NCBI GenBank assembly: GCA_032622095.1 | Contig: CP136064.1 | Coordinates: forward strand, 39,296,426-39,360,425 | Length of the DNA stretch: 64,000 bases | Source: Siphonodentalium dalli | Taxonomy: Eukaryota; Mollusca; Scaphopoda; Gadilida; Siphonodentaliidae | Direction: 5' to 3' | Shown here: positions 34,075 through 46,611 of the stretch, in pieces | Layout: every line of letters starts with the position of its first letter | Position numbering within the stretch: position 1 is the stretch's first letter | Position numbers and translations under genes: made by a program | Notes under the pieces: model-generated | What the model was told of the DNA's origin: nothing | Database searches by the model: none | The model's input: only the letters and a program-made list of their open reading frames with translations

Positions 34075-34615
34075 CATTTATTAAATAATTGGACTTAAGC
34101 GCAATTGAATTGCACTTAAGTGCAATTATTTGTACTTAAGTACAATTAATTGCGCTATTAGTTGCACTTAACCACAATTAGTTGAACACAAATGAAATTC
34201 AGTTGAGCTTAAGCACAATTAAATTGCACTTAATCACAATACAATTGCACTTAAGCATAATTAATTTAACATTATGTTGGCAGCAATTGCACTTAAGTAC
34301 AATTTAAAACTCTATGATTACAATTGTGCTTCAGTGCAATTGAATTACGCTTAAGTGCAATTATTGATCAACATAAAAAAAAAACCTTAATTTTTATAGA
34401 ATAGTCTGCAGGATGACTATCCAGCCAAACCTGATTATGAACCTCATTTGATCTTCGAGGGGTGAAACTTGTTATGGCTATTGCGCTTAAGTGCAATTCA
34501 ATTGCGCTTAAGCACAATTAGTAAAGATGTAAGTAATTGCATTCAAGCATTCAATTGAATTGTGTTTAAGCATATTTGTATTGCAATTGAATTGCGCTTG
34601 TGCATAAATGTAGAT
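34075..34615. repeat. Cluster of AATTGCACTTAAGTGCAATT-type palindromes
   Basis: More than twenty variants of CTTAAGTGCAATT and AATTGCGCTTAAG in alternating orientation, irregularly spaced and interrupted at about 34370-34470. CTTAAG and CAATTG are themselves palindromic, so the cluster can fold many ways. Confidence 0.65.
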
Positions 34616-34929
34616 TATGCATTACCTATACTCGGAATTCTATATGCCGTCATCAACGTTGTTTTTGTTACATTTATATAATTGAGTTAGACAAAAACAT
34701 AGTGTATAATTTAGCCAAAGTGAAATTGTATGCACCGAATACCTATATGTTTTTCATTCATTTATAATATAGACACCAATAAATGAAACAAAAATGTTTT
34801 TGATTGCGTATAATTGCACCCCTATGACATTCATTTCAACACATGTATACATTATAGTTGTGAAAATTGGTATTGGACAGAATTCTGTTTGGCAATATTG
34901 CAATGAAAAATAAACATGATACCTTTATA

Positions 34930-35100
34930 AAAAATATCCCCTGTTATCCCCAGGGTATTATCAGGGTAGTATTCCGGTAAACCCTGGTAACCCCCTGATA
35001 ACCCTGTTATATATGGGTGCAAAGTGGTTACCCTGGTGCAGATGTCCAGGTAAACCCCCGTTGTCAAAGAAAAATCCCAGGGTAATTAACCCAGTTAAAT
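34930..35100. repeat. Cluster of CCCTGGTAA/TTACCAGGG motifs
   Basis: CCCTGTTATCCCCAGGGTAT, TAAACCCTGGTAACCCCCTG, GGTTACCCTGG and ATCCCAGGGTAA recur in both orientations within 170 bp. No longer unit was found. Confidence 0.45.
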
Positions 35101-35365
35101 ATAGTACCTGACTTCAGGTTTATCATTGTATGGCGAAAATCGCTAATCACACACCGCCGATTTCCTTGTTCCATATAAAACAAATTGGCTTCCTAACTTT
35201 GCGATACGCATTTGCGATACGCAATATTAAACCTATTTTTCTTCATTATTTACAACTATGGATTAAACATCCCAATGGATATTGACTTTGACTTGAAGCT
35301 GACTCCAATTAGATCAAAATGAAAAAAATTGGGATTCAGTTGTTTATTTTTGTTTTTGCAGGTTA

Positions 35366-35520
35366 TATTTATGGAGGCACTGGCTCAGTATGAGTGTTCA
35401 TTGATTCAAATGTGCTTACTTTCATTGAGTGTGAACAGATTATCATTTCTCGAAATGCCCATGTACCAATCAGAATGGCACATTGAGATGTCCCTCAACT
35501 CAAATCAAGCTTGAAATACG
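35366..35520 (+). repeat. Dispersed ~155-bp repeat, copy 2
   Basis: Same-orientation partner of 7343-7500, with ATTTATGGAGGCACTGGCTC and CAGAATGGCACATTGAGATG. Confidence 0.6.
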
Positions 35521-36182
35521 ATCCCAATACAATTATCAGCCCACATGTTCTTTCCATTTCAATAAGGCTATTCCTGTGGCACTTCCCTAAGTCAAAACTG
35601 CAAGCACTGTCTCCCGATAAGACCTCCACATAACACTACCAGAGACCTTGTACTATCACAGGTATCTATCTATCACATGGTGGATCGTTGTATTATTCCA
35701 GTAAAAAGTAGTATTGCCATTACTGTACACGACGGAAATATATCACATCAATCAGCCCACTATTTTTTCACCACTGACGGGGTCTTAGTTGTGTGGTCAT
35801 CAGTGTTTCTTTTGTAACTCATGTTAGATCTTAATCGGACAAGGGTAGTAAGACTCTCATAGATTTAAGAATGAATATTGATATTTGAATGAAATAAACT
35901 TTTGTAGTGGTCAGTCACATAGCGAGGGAGAGCATTCTATCATGTAGTTTGCCCCAAGTCTGATATTTTCCTGACTGAGCAGTGTTTGGGCTACTTTTCG
36001 ACCCAATTTTTTAAACTTTATCGAAATTTGTTTTGGCCCAAAAAAAAGTTTGGCCAAGGTGGCTATGAACGAATATAGGGTAATTTCTCTCAACTCCCAA
36101 ATATTGCGGACTGAGCAGTGTTCGGACCATTTTCGAAGTCAACTAAGAACTAAGAATCTAGATGTACAACACAACTAAATCT

Positions 36183-37504
36183 ATCCCAGATAGCATGACA
36201 TGGTTGGGCCAACGTTGGCACAACCACCATCTGAATGGTTGGGCCAACGTTGGCAACCAACATTGGGCCAACGTAATTTTGCTCATTGGGTCAACGTATT
36301 CGGCCAACGTTGGACGACATATACAGAGCTTTGGCCCAACGTTGGGCCACGTTGATATCCAGACCACATGGTTGGCCCAACGTTGGAAACTAAACCCTTT
36401 GGTTGGCATAACGTTGACCCAATGGAGGGACAACGTTGGGAACTCAAACTAAATTGGTTGGCATAACGTTGGGGAATTTATTTTTGTGGCATCCAATAAT
36501 CCGTTCATAATTCATTTACCACTGTCAGCCACCATGTCACTATCTGATGCAAGTTTGTGAGAAACTACTATGCATGTCAATAAGTATTCTCCGCTATAAC
36601 TTATATGTACGCCGTGCAAACATTCAGAACTTTTTGATTCCGAGAAAAATATTGGGAAAATAATTTATTTATTTTACACAAAAGAGTAGTTTCTCACAAA
36701 CGTAAACTTACCTCGGATAGGGACCCGATGACCGATGTTGGCATCTAAAGAACGAACAAATCCTTGAATTCCAAATTAAAGAAACTGAATCCTTTATTTG
36801 CTAAAATCAATACCAGCTGCAACACTGAACGAGAACCAGAACAAAGCGCGCAATAAGAAAAGCAGATGCCTGATCCATTGTGCACGCACATAGAGTTTGA
36901 CGTCAGAGCTTTCTACATCATCTACGTTAGCATTATGTTGGGCCAAAAATATACCAACAGACACCATCCAACGTATTTTATGACGTATCGTTTCATATAT
37001 TGTGTCAGCAATGATTGTACGTGTGTTTACGGAACATAAAGTATCGGCATATCGTTGAGATGTATATCACATGTATGTACGCTATATGTAATTGGACTGC
37101 CATGAGGCTGTTAGCGTTGACACAACATTGGACCAACGTTATAGTTCAAACTATTGCATGGGAGGAATACCTTAATTGGGGTCAACCGAGGGCCAACAAC
37201 GTAAACCCAACCAATGTGATGTGCACAGTAAATTCCATTTTCGTGTTGGCGTTGGCCCAACGTTATAATTTCAACAGTTGGGAGGAATACGTTGGGCCAA
37301 CCACGCCAACCCAACCGATTTACTGAAGATAATTCCTTTGGCATGTTCGCGTTGGCACAATGTTGGGCCAACGTTCTATTTCAAATGATTGGGAGAAATA
37401 CGTTGGGCCAACCAAGGGCCAACAACGTCAAACCAACCAAACCTAATGCTAACCGTGCCGACATTATGCCAACGTTGGCCCAACATAGTCATGCTATCTG
37501 GGAT
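36183..37504. mobile_element. 1.3-kb TIR element with GTTGGCCCAACGTTGG arrays
   Basis: ATCCCAGATAGCATGAC at the left end and GTCATGCTATCTGGGAT at the right are perfect inverted repeats. Next to each lies a 280-390 bp block of irregular GTTGGGCCAACGTTGG repeats (36205-36475 and 37115-37485), each unit palindromic. The ~640-bp centre is unrelated and contains a minus-strand CCGAG|GTAAGT donor-like site near 36711. No transposase seen; apparently non-autonomous. Confidence 0.7.
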
Positions 37505-37812
37505 GAACAACCGTTTAGTAACACTAGCTGAATGGGTAAGTCTTTTAGCTCTTATGTTTCTTAACACATCACTCAGAAATCGTTACTATAATCAGTCACT
37601 ATACTAAAAGGAAAACTGGTTAAGTATTACAGGTAACTATAGCTATGAGCCAAAATGTAATGAAAAGGCCTTGCATTGGAAACCGTGATCATAGTTGTGT
37701 TTTTTTAAATTTTAGAGACTTCACATTCTGAGATTTATTAGATTCGTCGTTTTGTAGCTTCTAGCTAGCACTATGCAATCAATTGTGGATGAAGTGAAAC
37801 ACTTCATTTAGT

Positions 37813-37866
37813 TTAAACGTGCATTCCAATTATCTTGTGTTTAAACGTGCATTCCAATTATCTTGT
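37813..37866 (+). repeat. 28-bp direct duplication
   Basis: GTTTAAACGTGCATTCCAAT followed by TATCTTGT occurs twice in immediate succession. Confidence 0.75.
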
Positions 37867-38410
37867 TCCACACATGTATGCTTACATGTATATAAATTGC
37901 CAACTGAGTAATATGTATGAGGTACATTACTGTGATTTTTCCATAATTTTGTTATCAATATCGCCCTAAGCAACATGTTGTGTATTTTAATGAATGATGT
38001 GTGTGTCCAATATAAGATTGATAATTTATGCCACAACATTCCATAATCCTCCATTTTAAACAACAGAACACCCACCGTTGTATTCTTGAAGCTTGTGACC
38101 TCGGGAAATGCTTAAATGTGGTTACATAATGAGTGGATCACCCTCATGTCCATTGGGAGTGTTAATTTGAATATTTCGAGAACAATACCGAACTATCTTT
38201 GGTGAATGGCAACGTATTTATGCCAATTCAGTTCACATTCATAGATGGAAAATATGGAAACAGAAACTTTCCAGTCTGCATTATTTATCTGAAATTAACA
38301 TGCCACTTTTCCAATTTTTTGTTCACTGAGACTTCCCATGCTTAAACTCCTCGTGTCAGTCCACATTTATTCATTTAAAATAGCAAGATGATATTGGCAT
38401 AATCTCACGA

Positions 38411-38630
38411 AATATGACATCTATTTGAAATAAGTTTTACATTTTGTGGGCCTCATTTTTTATTTTTCTTATCATATATCAGATTTCGGTAAATATATAA
38501 CAACCTATATCTCGTGTAGTTGTAATTATATGCGTTTACCAAGATACATAAATTATGCAGATATTGAAGCTTTTTCCACTGTGTTGCAGCTTATGTTTAA
38601 GAAATCTTGGTGATAAATGCACTGGCTTGT
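38411..38630 (+). repeat. ~220-bp direct repeat, left copy
   Basis: ATATGACATCTATTTGAAAT through AAATGCACTGGCTTGT matches 40949-41167 in the same orientation with about 95% identity by eye. The flanks differ. Spacing of 2.5 kb is LTR-like, but no primer-binding site, polypurine tract or pol frame was found between them. Confidence 0.65.
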
Positions 38631-38639
38631 TCCCCGCAT

Positions 38640-40940
38640 TTTGGTGCGTATATTTTCACTAATAGGTTGCCTACTTGTACCATAGGCCTCCGAAAAGCTC
38701 GATTTTGTGCATATATTTAATACTAACAGTCATTATAACTATAATTTGATGCCCATTGTAGAGGTAAAACACACGCAAAGTTCGTTTGATGGGGATATAT
38801 CCATGAAAGAATGTCCCATGCATCTCATTATAATTTCATCACCTCCGCAACTATCTCCAACTCAGGATAACTGGGCTGGCAACACTGTTGGTATTGCAGA
38901 TAACATGGGCATATTTAAGTTGTGTGCATGTTGATCGTGCCGCCCTATTTGATATGACCATTTCATGGGTCTGTGCATGGATACCTATTTTCAACAAGGG
39001 AGCTAATTTGCTTGTGACATCTTTGTACTTTGAATTAACCTTTAAATCTAGTATAGTATTTAAGGTATCGAAATTGCAACTGGCTGATATCTTAACAATG
39101 GTGTTTATATGTGGAGAGATTGAAATATAGAGTCCACCACGATAGCAGGGGTATAATTGTGTGACTAGGTGATTCTTGAGTTGAATAAATGTTCTTACCT
39201 TTTGCATCTGACTGAATTACAATCAGTACTCAGTAAGTATTATAAATTCCACATTCAGTGAAAACAAATTTTAATGGACATACATTCGCAATCACTTATT
39301 TGATTCAAATGATAACGTGCATACAACATGTAAGAGCGTAGTAAAACCCTGGTATAATTGAAAGTACCATACAGGATATGGCAGCAAACATGGTACGTTC
39401 AGACTATAGAACAGTGTCCTCATGTTGAACATCAGGTATGGGGAGGAGCTCACTGTACTTGGGTATTAAGCCCTTAGTACATCAGGGTACTACAATCCCA
39501 TGATTTGGACCAATGTACTGGACATCTGCTGGGATACCAGGTATTTCACCACAGCATATTGGTGTTTGCCCCATGGTATTTAAGTTGGTAACAAGTCTCA
39601 ATCTTCCTCACCAGCATTTCAGATGTATATTTATGTAAAATATCTGCATCCTTCTCTATATTATGAACTGGAAATTTCAAAGAAAATCATCTAATTCTGT
39701 AGTCACCACAAATATCTCATATGTGACAAATATACATATAAGATAAGTTATAACCAAATATTTTAAACCTTTCAATTGACTCTTGCTGATTCTAATTAAT
39801 GCGCTGTTCCTTGGTGTCTGTTTTTATCTGAGTCACTGATCTCACGTTTAAATGGACAGTAATTCACTCAGTGGTGTAAATACTGTGAAGGAATAAGACT
39901 GTTCTCTGTATAAATTTTATTCATCGCCAACATCATGTGGTAAGCAGCAAGTGTAGGTAACAATACATAATGGTGAATCATTGGGATGCCATGAAAGGAA
40001 GGCGTCGCTTATTAATTAGCGAGCCAATGTTGGCATCTGCCATATATGTCTGAAGAGCCAGAACTAATTAAAGAGTAGATTAATGTTTGGTTTATATATA
40101 CGCTAATGACTTATAGCGGTCATTAGTATCTTCCTTTGTCTGTCCTGACCGATGGGTGAACTGAAGTTGTTACATAAGACTTTCTCTTTGTGGCTAGCCT
40201 TTGCATAACTCGCTACTACTGGTAAGGTCGCGCCAGAAGGTCAATCCCTGTGGAATGTTTTGGGGCAGCTAGAGTTCAGATTATATTCCCATTGATAAAT
40301 TTAGATAGATATATTGGTATGTACCATCACGTCCCTTGAATACGATAAGGGATAGGGGTGCGTTACTCTACAATATGCAAAAATAGAAAAGTCTTTAAAA
40401 ACATCACCACCAAGAATATGGAGAATTAGATAAACTATGTTCTTATTTTCATTACTGATAGGTCACCAATGACGAAATTTCGCTTTCTGAAAACATTGTT
40501 ATAAACACAAAATTATTGCAGTGATTTGTGAACAAACATCGCTAACAGTGTGGTAAATTAAAATATTTTAGTCTGAATATGATTTTCAGAATATTTTCAA
40601 TGTTTTAAACATTTGCAAAGTTTACCATCAAGTTTTGATTAAACTTTGGTATCTTACTGGACTACTTGGATTTGTATTGGTATAATTCCACTGTAATGAT
40701 GTTTACATAACAATGGCTTGGGCATGGTCACTATTATTATTGAAGAGCTGTTAATAAGGAAATACGAACATAGTCCATCTATTTTCCATGTGCCGGTTGA
40801 TGATAGTTGTTTTACATATATTTATGTTATTTCACATGAATCCACTCAATAGCCCTGGGGTACCTTTAACTAGTCCATTGCATTCTCAGTACATGGATGT
40901 GCTAGCCATGGTATACCAAAGTAGTATTCTCTCGATATGT
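38640..40940. other. No gene seen between the direct repeats
   Basis: Frames are short. GGTA- and TACC-rich stretches at 39340-39600 and an AAAACATTGT-like AT-rich segment at 40480-40660 are the only local peculiarities. Confidence 0.3.
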
Positions 40941-40948
40941 AATGTGGG

Positions 40949-41167
40949 ATATGACATCTATTTGAAATAAGTTTTAAATTTTGTGGGCCTCATTTTTTAT
41001 TTTACTAATCATATATCAGATTTCGGTAAATATATAACAACCTATATCTCGCGTAGTTGTAAATTATATGCGTTTACCAAGATACCTAAATTATGCAGAT
41101 ATTGAAGCCTTTTCCACTGTTGCAGCTTATGTTTAAGAAATCTTGGTGATAAATGCACTGGCTTGTA
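40949..41167 (+). repeat. ~220-bp direct repeat, right copy
   Basis: Partner of 38411-38630. It ends at the same GGCTTGT, followed by unrelated ACTAGATAGC. Confidence 0.65.
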
Positions 41168-41903
41168 CTAGATAGCATATACATAAACAATTTGGTACTA
41201 TGTAGTACCAAATGTTTGTACTACATTGTACCTATAAGCAGTTGATGCTCTAGACTACCAGTATGTTGGTATGGGAGAATCACTTACAATTAGTGTTTAA
41301 CGCATTCTAAACAATAAGTGTAGGCTGCATGGTGAACAATGTGTGTTGGCTGGTGATGAACTTCTGAGTGTCTGTGTTTTCAAAATGACGTAAATGACGA
41401 TGCTAAGTATAAAAGTTTATTTTTTTGTTACTGTGGGAGAACAACCAATGTTTGCTCACATGTGACTATAGCGGAAAACATTTAAATTGTTGTGTACCAT
41501 TACTTGGAACACTCAATTGTTTGCTATACATGAACAGTAAGTGTTTATAATTTATGTGTCACCAGTGCATGCATAATAACAAGAACATCGGCCGTTTTGT
41601 CGGCCATATTCAGGGGGTGGGGGAAATAATTCCAGACACATGAGGTTGGGTGGATGTCCGAAGAGCCAAAAATCAGTTTTTTCTACACACAAAAAATATT
41701 TTTCTCCATGATGATTTAAAGGCCCACTCAATGGATTATTTTCATATACAAATAGCTCCATGTGTTAGTAAACAAGTTCTCGAATTAGAGAAAAATTGCT
41801 GGATAAAGCTCAAATTTACCACGAAATTCGGAACTAATATTGCATGTTCAATGCCAAAAAAAGTTCCTCACCCAAACTTTCTCAATTCGATCACTATAAT
41901 TAA

Positions 41904-43625
41904 TCTTGTTGTATTTGTGGACCTATATGTTAATATTGATCCCTTTGTTGTATTTATCGACCTGTATGTTAATATTGATGTCTTTGTTGTATTTATCGAC
42001 CTATATGTTAATATTGATCTCTTTCTTGTATTTTCGACCTATATGTTAATATTGATCTCTTTGTCGTATTTATGGACCTATATGCTAATATTGATCTCTT
42101 TGTTATATTTATGGACCTATATGTTAATATTGAAATCTTTGTTATATTTATCGACCTATATGTTAATATTGACCCCTTTGTTGTATTTGTCGACCTATAT
42201 GTTAATATTGATCTCTTTATTGTATTTATGGACCTATATGTTAATATTGATCTCTGTGTTGTATTTATGGACCTATGTGTTAATATTGATCTCTTTGTTG
42301 TATTTATGGACCTATATGTTAATATTGATCTCTTTGTTGTATTCTGGGACCCATATGTTAATATTGAAATCTTTGTTGTATTTATCGACCTATATTTTAA
42401 TATTGAAATCTTTGTTGTATTTATGGACCTATTTGTTAATATTGATCCCTTTGTAGTATGTATGGCCTATATGTTAATATTCATCTCTTTGTAGTATTTG
42501 TGGACCTATATGTTAATATTGATCTTTTTGTTGTATTTATGGACCTACATGTTAATATTAATCTATGTGTTGTATTTATGAACCTATATGTTAATATTGA
42601 TCTCTTTGTTATATCTATGGACCTACATGTTAATATTGATCTCTTTGTTGTATTTATGGCCTATATGTTAATATTGATCTCTTTGTAGTATGTATGGCCA
42701 ATATGTTAATATTGATCTCTTTGTTGTATTTGTGGACCTATATGTTAATATTGATCTCTTTGTTGTATTTATGGACCTATATGTTAATATTGATCTCTGT
42801 TGTATTTATGGACCTATATGTTAATATTTACCAATTTGTTGTATTTATGTACCTATATGTTAATATTGATCTCTTTGTTGTATTTATGGACCTATATGTT
42901 AATATTTACCAATTTGTTGTATTTATGTACCTATATGTTAATATTGATCTCTTTGTTGTATTTATGGACCTATATGTTAAAGGTACTCAATCCGATCAGA
43001 GGGTCCCCATCTCAACAGATGCCAACAACAACAATCCGATCAGAGGGTCCTATATTACTATTTCTTTGGCGTTTAGGGTAAACAATATTTGATCGAGTCG
43101 AGGAACCCATCAAACAAAGCTCAGAGTTATTAGATATTGATTTTTGAAATTTGTTATTTTCTCGAGATGAGTACTAATAATTGCCTTCAATTTCGCAATC
43201 TGCTCGAGATGTGTACACTAAAACACTATTCAAACAGACAAGGATGGATAACTCTAAAATCAAGTGGTAATAATAACCCAATTTTGACTGTGTTCTGGGA
43301 CAGAAAGTATTCCCGATAATGAAAAATAATAAATTTCTAAAAATCGATATCTAAAAAATCTGAGCTTTGATGGGTGGCTTCCTCGACTCGAATCAAATAT
43401 TTTTGACCCCCGAAGCCAAGGAAATAGTAATTGAGAGGAGTTTTATCGGATTGAGTACCTTTAATATTGATCACTTTGTTGTATTTATCGACCTATATGT
43501 TAATATTGATCCCTTTGTGTATGTATGGCCAATATGTTAATATTGATCTCTTTGTATTATTTATGGACCTATATGTTAATATTGATCTCTTTGTTGTGTT
43601 TATGGACCTATATGTTAATAACTGA
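41904..43625 (+). repeat. Minisatellite, 39-bp unit, about 32 copies
   Basis: Unit: TTTATGGACCTATATGTTAA plus TATTGATCTCTTTGTTGTA. About 27-28 units precede and 4 follow a 480-bp insertion. Because 39 is 13 codons, the array leaves long open frames repeating M-D-L-Y-V-N-I-D-L-F-V-V-F, or another 13-mer in a second frame. No start context, flanking domain or splice signal supports translation. Confidence 0.88.
42981..43460. mobile_element. 480-bp TTAA-flanked MITE in the minisatellite
   Basis: AGGTACTCAATCCGAT at the left and ATCGGATTGAGTACCT at the right are inverted; TTAA flanks both sides (42977-42980 and 43461-43464). Removing the element and one TTAA restores the exact unit ATGTTAATATTGAT, so TTAA is the target duplication. 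GAT(C)AGAGGGTCC recurs near the left end, and the segments at about 43085-43130 and 43350-43400 are also inverted (TCGAGTCGAGGAA). A 111-bp relative is at 56497-56607. Confidence 0.85.
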
Positions 43626-44539
43626 TCCCGCGGGGTCAGGCTGCACAATGTAAATAAGAATAATTTGGACCTTCAAACAGCCAAGTGCCTTTAAATGAAC
43701 TAGAAGGGAACCCGAGTAGAATTTCTATAGCACAAAATATATATATATATATATATGGGTGTGGTTTAATGACACGCTAGCGACGGTTAATTACGTGCCC
43801 CCAGGCAGTTTTCAACATGCCACACTGTGACAGTGAACAGATGCATGGTCCTAATATTTCAATCAAATATTTCCCAGCAAAGAAAGTAAAGAAAGCCATT
43901 ATGTCAAGTTGTCATGCAAAACATCAATCAGCTACTGCGTATACACATGCGCATTTATGTTTGGCCATGTTGATTTAAGCTCCTGCTTGAATGGTAACCC
44001 AATCAATGAAATAGGGGTATCACTGACAGGTCGCTGTACACACACAATGGATCGGGTTCTTAATTGGGCTGAAGTTCGATCGCTACTGCGCTACACATGC
44101 ATTCAGCAATCCTAGCATTCTCCGTACCGAATATACTGAGCTCAAATTTAAGGTCGACGAGTCGAGAAATCGCATTGTGCCTGGTCTGATCACATTGACA
44201 TGTAAATGACCAATCGCTACCAGCGGTTGCTCTTACCGATAAATCGAGAGAGGTTAGCGAAGCTATGAGAGCTTGGTGAATGACGCGTTTCAGAGATGCA
44301 TATTAACTTTGTGCTATTATTAGAAAACATTGAGCAGCAGACGGAATTTAATCGGTAATTGAACAGATGTCTTTCTGTAAGCATGGCACCACTGGTATAG
44401 AGATTGGAATGTGGCCAGTAGGTTGTCCCGAAGAATTTAGTCATGCAAAGCTAGTAAATTCCATTTTCACACTATACGGTCCATTTACATAATTAGGGTC
44501 GTAACTCTGGAAAAAATGATCAAGATATATTGAGCTTCA

Positions 44540-44612
44540 AAGTTGTTATGGACGGAGGGAGCCCGTTTCTATACCCCCCCCCCCGCCCCAAACTTCGTTT
44601 GCGGGGGTGATT
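44540..44612. repeat. GGACGG repeat end with C-run/G-run hairpin
   Basis: GGACGGAGGGAGCCCGTTTC, TATA, a C run, AAACTTCGTTTG and CGGGGG: same family as 16820-16905. Confidence 0.5.
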
Positions 44613-44647
44613 AAGCACAGAACACACGTCGGTACCTTGACAAAAAC

Positions 44648-44780
44648 AACATGTTCACAGTTTATTCAATCGGATAAGTTGAGAATAATGTTTTGGAGCT
44701 CCCCTTTCAAATGGTATATGGAATATGTTGTATATAATGCGATCTGAGGGTTCGAAAATTAAATAGGCCTTTATTGATAT
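44648..44780 (+). repeat. Dispersed ~130-bp repeat, copy 2
   Basis: TTCACAGTTTATTCAATCGG through GGGTTCGAAAATTAAATAGG matches 8281-8415 in the same orientation. Confidence 0.55.
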
Positions 44781-45883
44781 TATATATGAATTTTATAAGT
44801 TAAACTTTCATAACAATTACTGACAATTTTTATGGCAGTTGTATATTATAACACTAATATAATGCAACCACGCCGCGACCATGGTTTGTTCAGTTTAAAA
44901 AAAAATAAAACATCATTACGCCATCTAGGGTGTGTATTCTGTGAAGGTATTTTTGACTTGTTGCAGGAGCTATGGACAATGGGCAAAATGTGATTAGACA
45001 AGTATTTGTGTATTCTCGTACTCGAACCAGTATATTGTTCAGTATGTGGTTCTTGGTATTTTCGTACTCGTTACTTAATTATATGGGTCTGCATGTATTA
45101 TATTCACGTATATCGCTTTGCGGTTATCTCGGCGGGGCCCGCTCTCATGCTTTATTGAACCCACTGGCCACGAACTTGTTCGCTTCCGATAAATGCTACG
45201 GTTCCGGTACGAAAATGCTATGGTTGAATAATGGTTCATAGCCGAAAAATAGCAAACAAAGTCAACAAAAGATAAAAAAAAAATGGTGAGTTCATGGATT
45301 TTAAGCAGTTTAATAACCTGCCCAGTTGGACTTCTACCACAATTCGGTGCGTGTTTTAAGAAGCACGTGCGTGCTACGGTTCGCTCAAATCACACGCTAC
45401 GGTTCGCAGGTACCAAATTTTAATAGGCTATGGTTCCTACCTTGAAAAATCAGTTGGCTTGTTTTGGACTTTTGGAATCATTTAATTTCCAATGTGTTGG
45501 CAATAAAATGGATTTCTATTGATAGCTGATTGTTGAAACTGGACAGTATAGGCCATAGCATGTTTGTTACTAACATAGATTACTAACATAGATGTTGGAA
45601 TGCCGTCGCATTATGTATATAGCACAATCGCAAGTTCTTAAAAGTTTCCTTTCATTTTTTCTTCCAGAAATTCAGGTGTTATCACTGCCGTGAGCCAAGG
45701 GAGAGTGCTGATAACACATTCAAAAGAAAAACACACGGAAAATGAGTGTTCATTTTTGAGATACAAATTAAATGACACTGGACAAATCAGCTAAAAAAAA
45801 CCAGTGACAACAACCATGATAGCATAATTATTACAACCACACAATATTAATTATTATAAATGATACTGTAATAAAGTATAGCA

Positions 45884-46365
45884 TGATGGGGTCACTGTCA
45901 CAAGGCTCCGGTCACATTCGTATATAGCCAGCTTTTTAAATGGATCACAACTGTATCCAGCTTTTTTCACCGGCGATCACATTCGTAGCCAGCTTTTCTA
46001 ATTCCATGCTTTATATGACGTCATCACGTTCGTGACTAAAATGTCGATGTCATGTTCCAAAACTGACTTCATTTATCAACTTATATTGGAATATAATTCG
46101 AGTATTCCATTGATTCCAACGACATTGATCGGAAACCTCAAGAGGCTCAGGTTATTAGATGAACTAATATCAAAACAAAATTCAAGTTGTTGTTCATCTA
46201 TCAAATCAGAAACATGAGATTAACCTGATCGTGTTCATTGAGGCTCGCCTGAATATGAAAAGCTGGCTACAAATGTGATCGCCATAGAAAAGCTGGCTAC
46301 ATTTGTGATCGATTTAAAAAGCTGGCTACGAATGTGATCGATGCCGTGTGACAATGACCTCATCA
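45884..46365. mobile_element. 482-bp MITE with subterminal repeats
   Basis: TGATGGGGTCACTGTCACAA at the left pairs with GTGTGACAATGACCTCATCA at the right. Inside the left end are three copies of a TCACATTCGTAGCCAGCTTT-like motif; inside the right end three copies of AAAAGCTGGCTACGAATGTG in opposite orientation. The centre has a short frame (46032-46217) without recognisable similarity. Such motifs are usual transposase-binding repeats (inference). Confidence 0.72.
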
Positions 46366-46611
46366 GCGTAAGGATAGAACGTCAGAACGGCGAAGTAACT
46401 GCAGGGACAATTTACCTCGATTGTCTTCACTGAATATCGATGTTGGTATGTCGGAAGTTTCAGCATGGATTAATTTGACAGAACAACTGCATGGCATAGG
46501 CCCTAGGCCTATATACGCCGCGGATAATTTCATTTTAAGTTGTCATCATATTTCCAGACTAATGAACTTAATTCAATTACAAAAGACAGATACATAGGCC
46601 TATTACTATAG

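Larger units (their letters stand above)
43640..45880. other. No gene seen; scattered repeats
   Basis: Holds a short TA microsatellite (43737-43757), a repeat unit with ATGCAAAG and a C run (44435-44610), the partner of the 8281 repeat (44648-44780), and a scatter of GCTACGGTTC motifs (45190-45440). Frames are short and unsupported. Confidence 0.35.

Noticed and set aside
36600-36760. Exon ending at the CCGAG|GTAAGT site near 36711
   Set aside because: Good donor consensus, but it is inside a transposon-like element and the upstream sequence is not open over a useful length.
38411-41167. LTR retrotransposon
   Set aside because: Direct repeats are present, but there is no pol, primer-binding site or polypurine tract in the interior.
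41650-43092. Long plus-strand frames of up to 268 codons with a 13-residue repeat
   Set aside because: They exist because the minisatellite unit is 39 bp; several frames are open at once and no start context or flanking domain is present.
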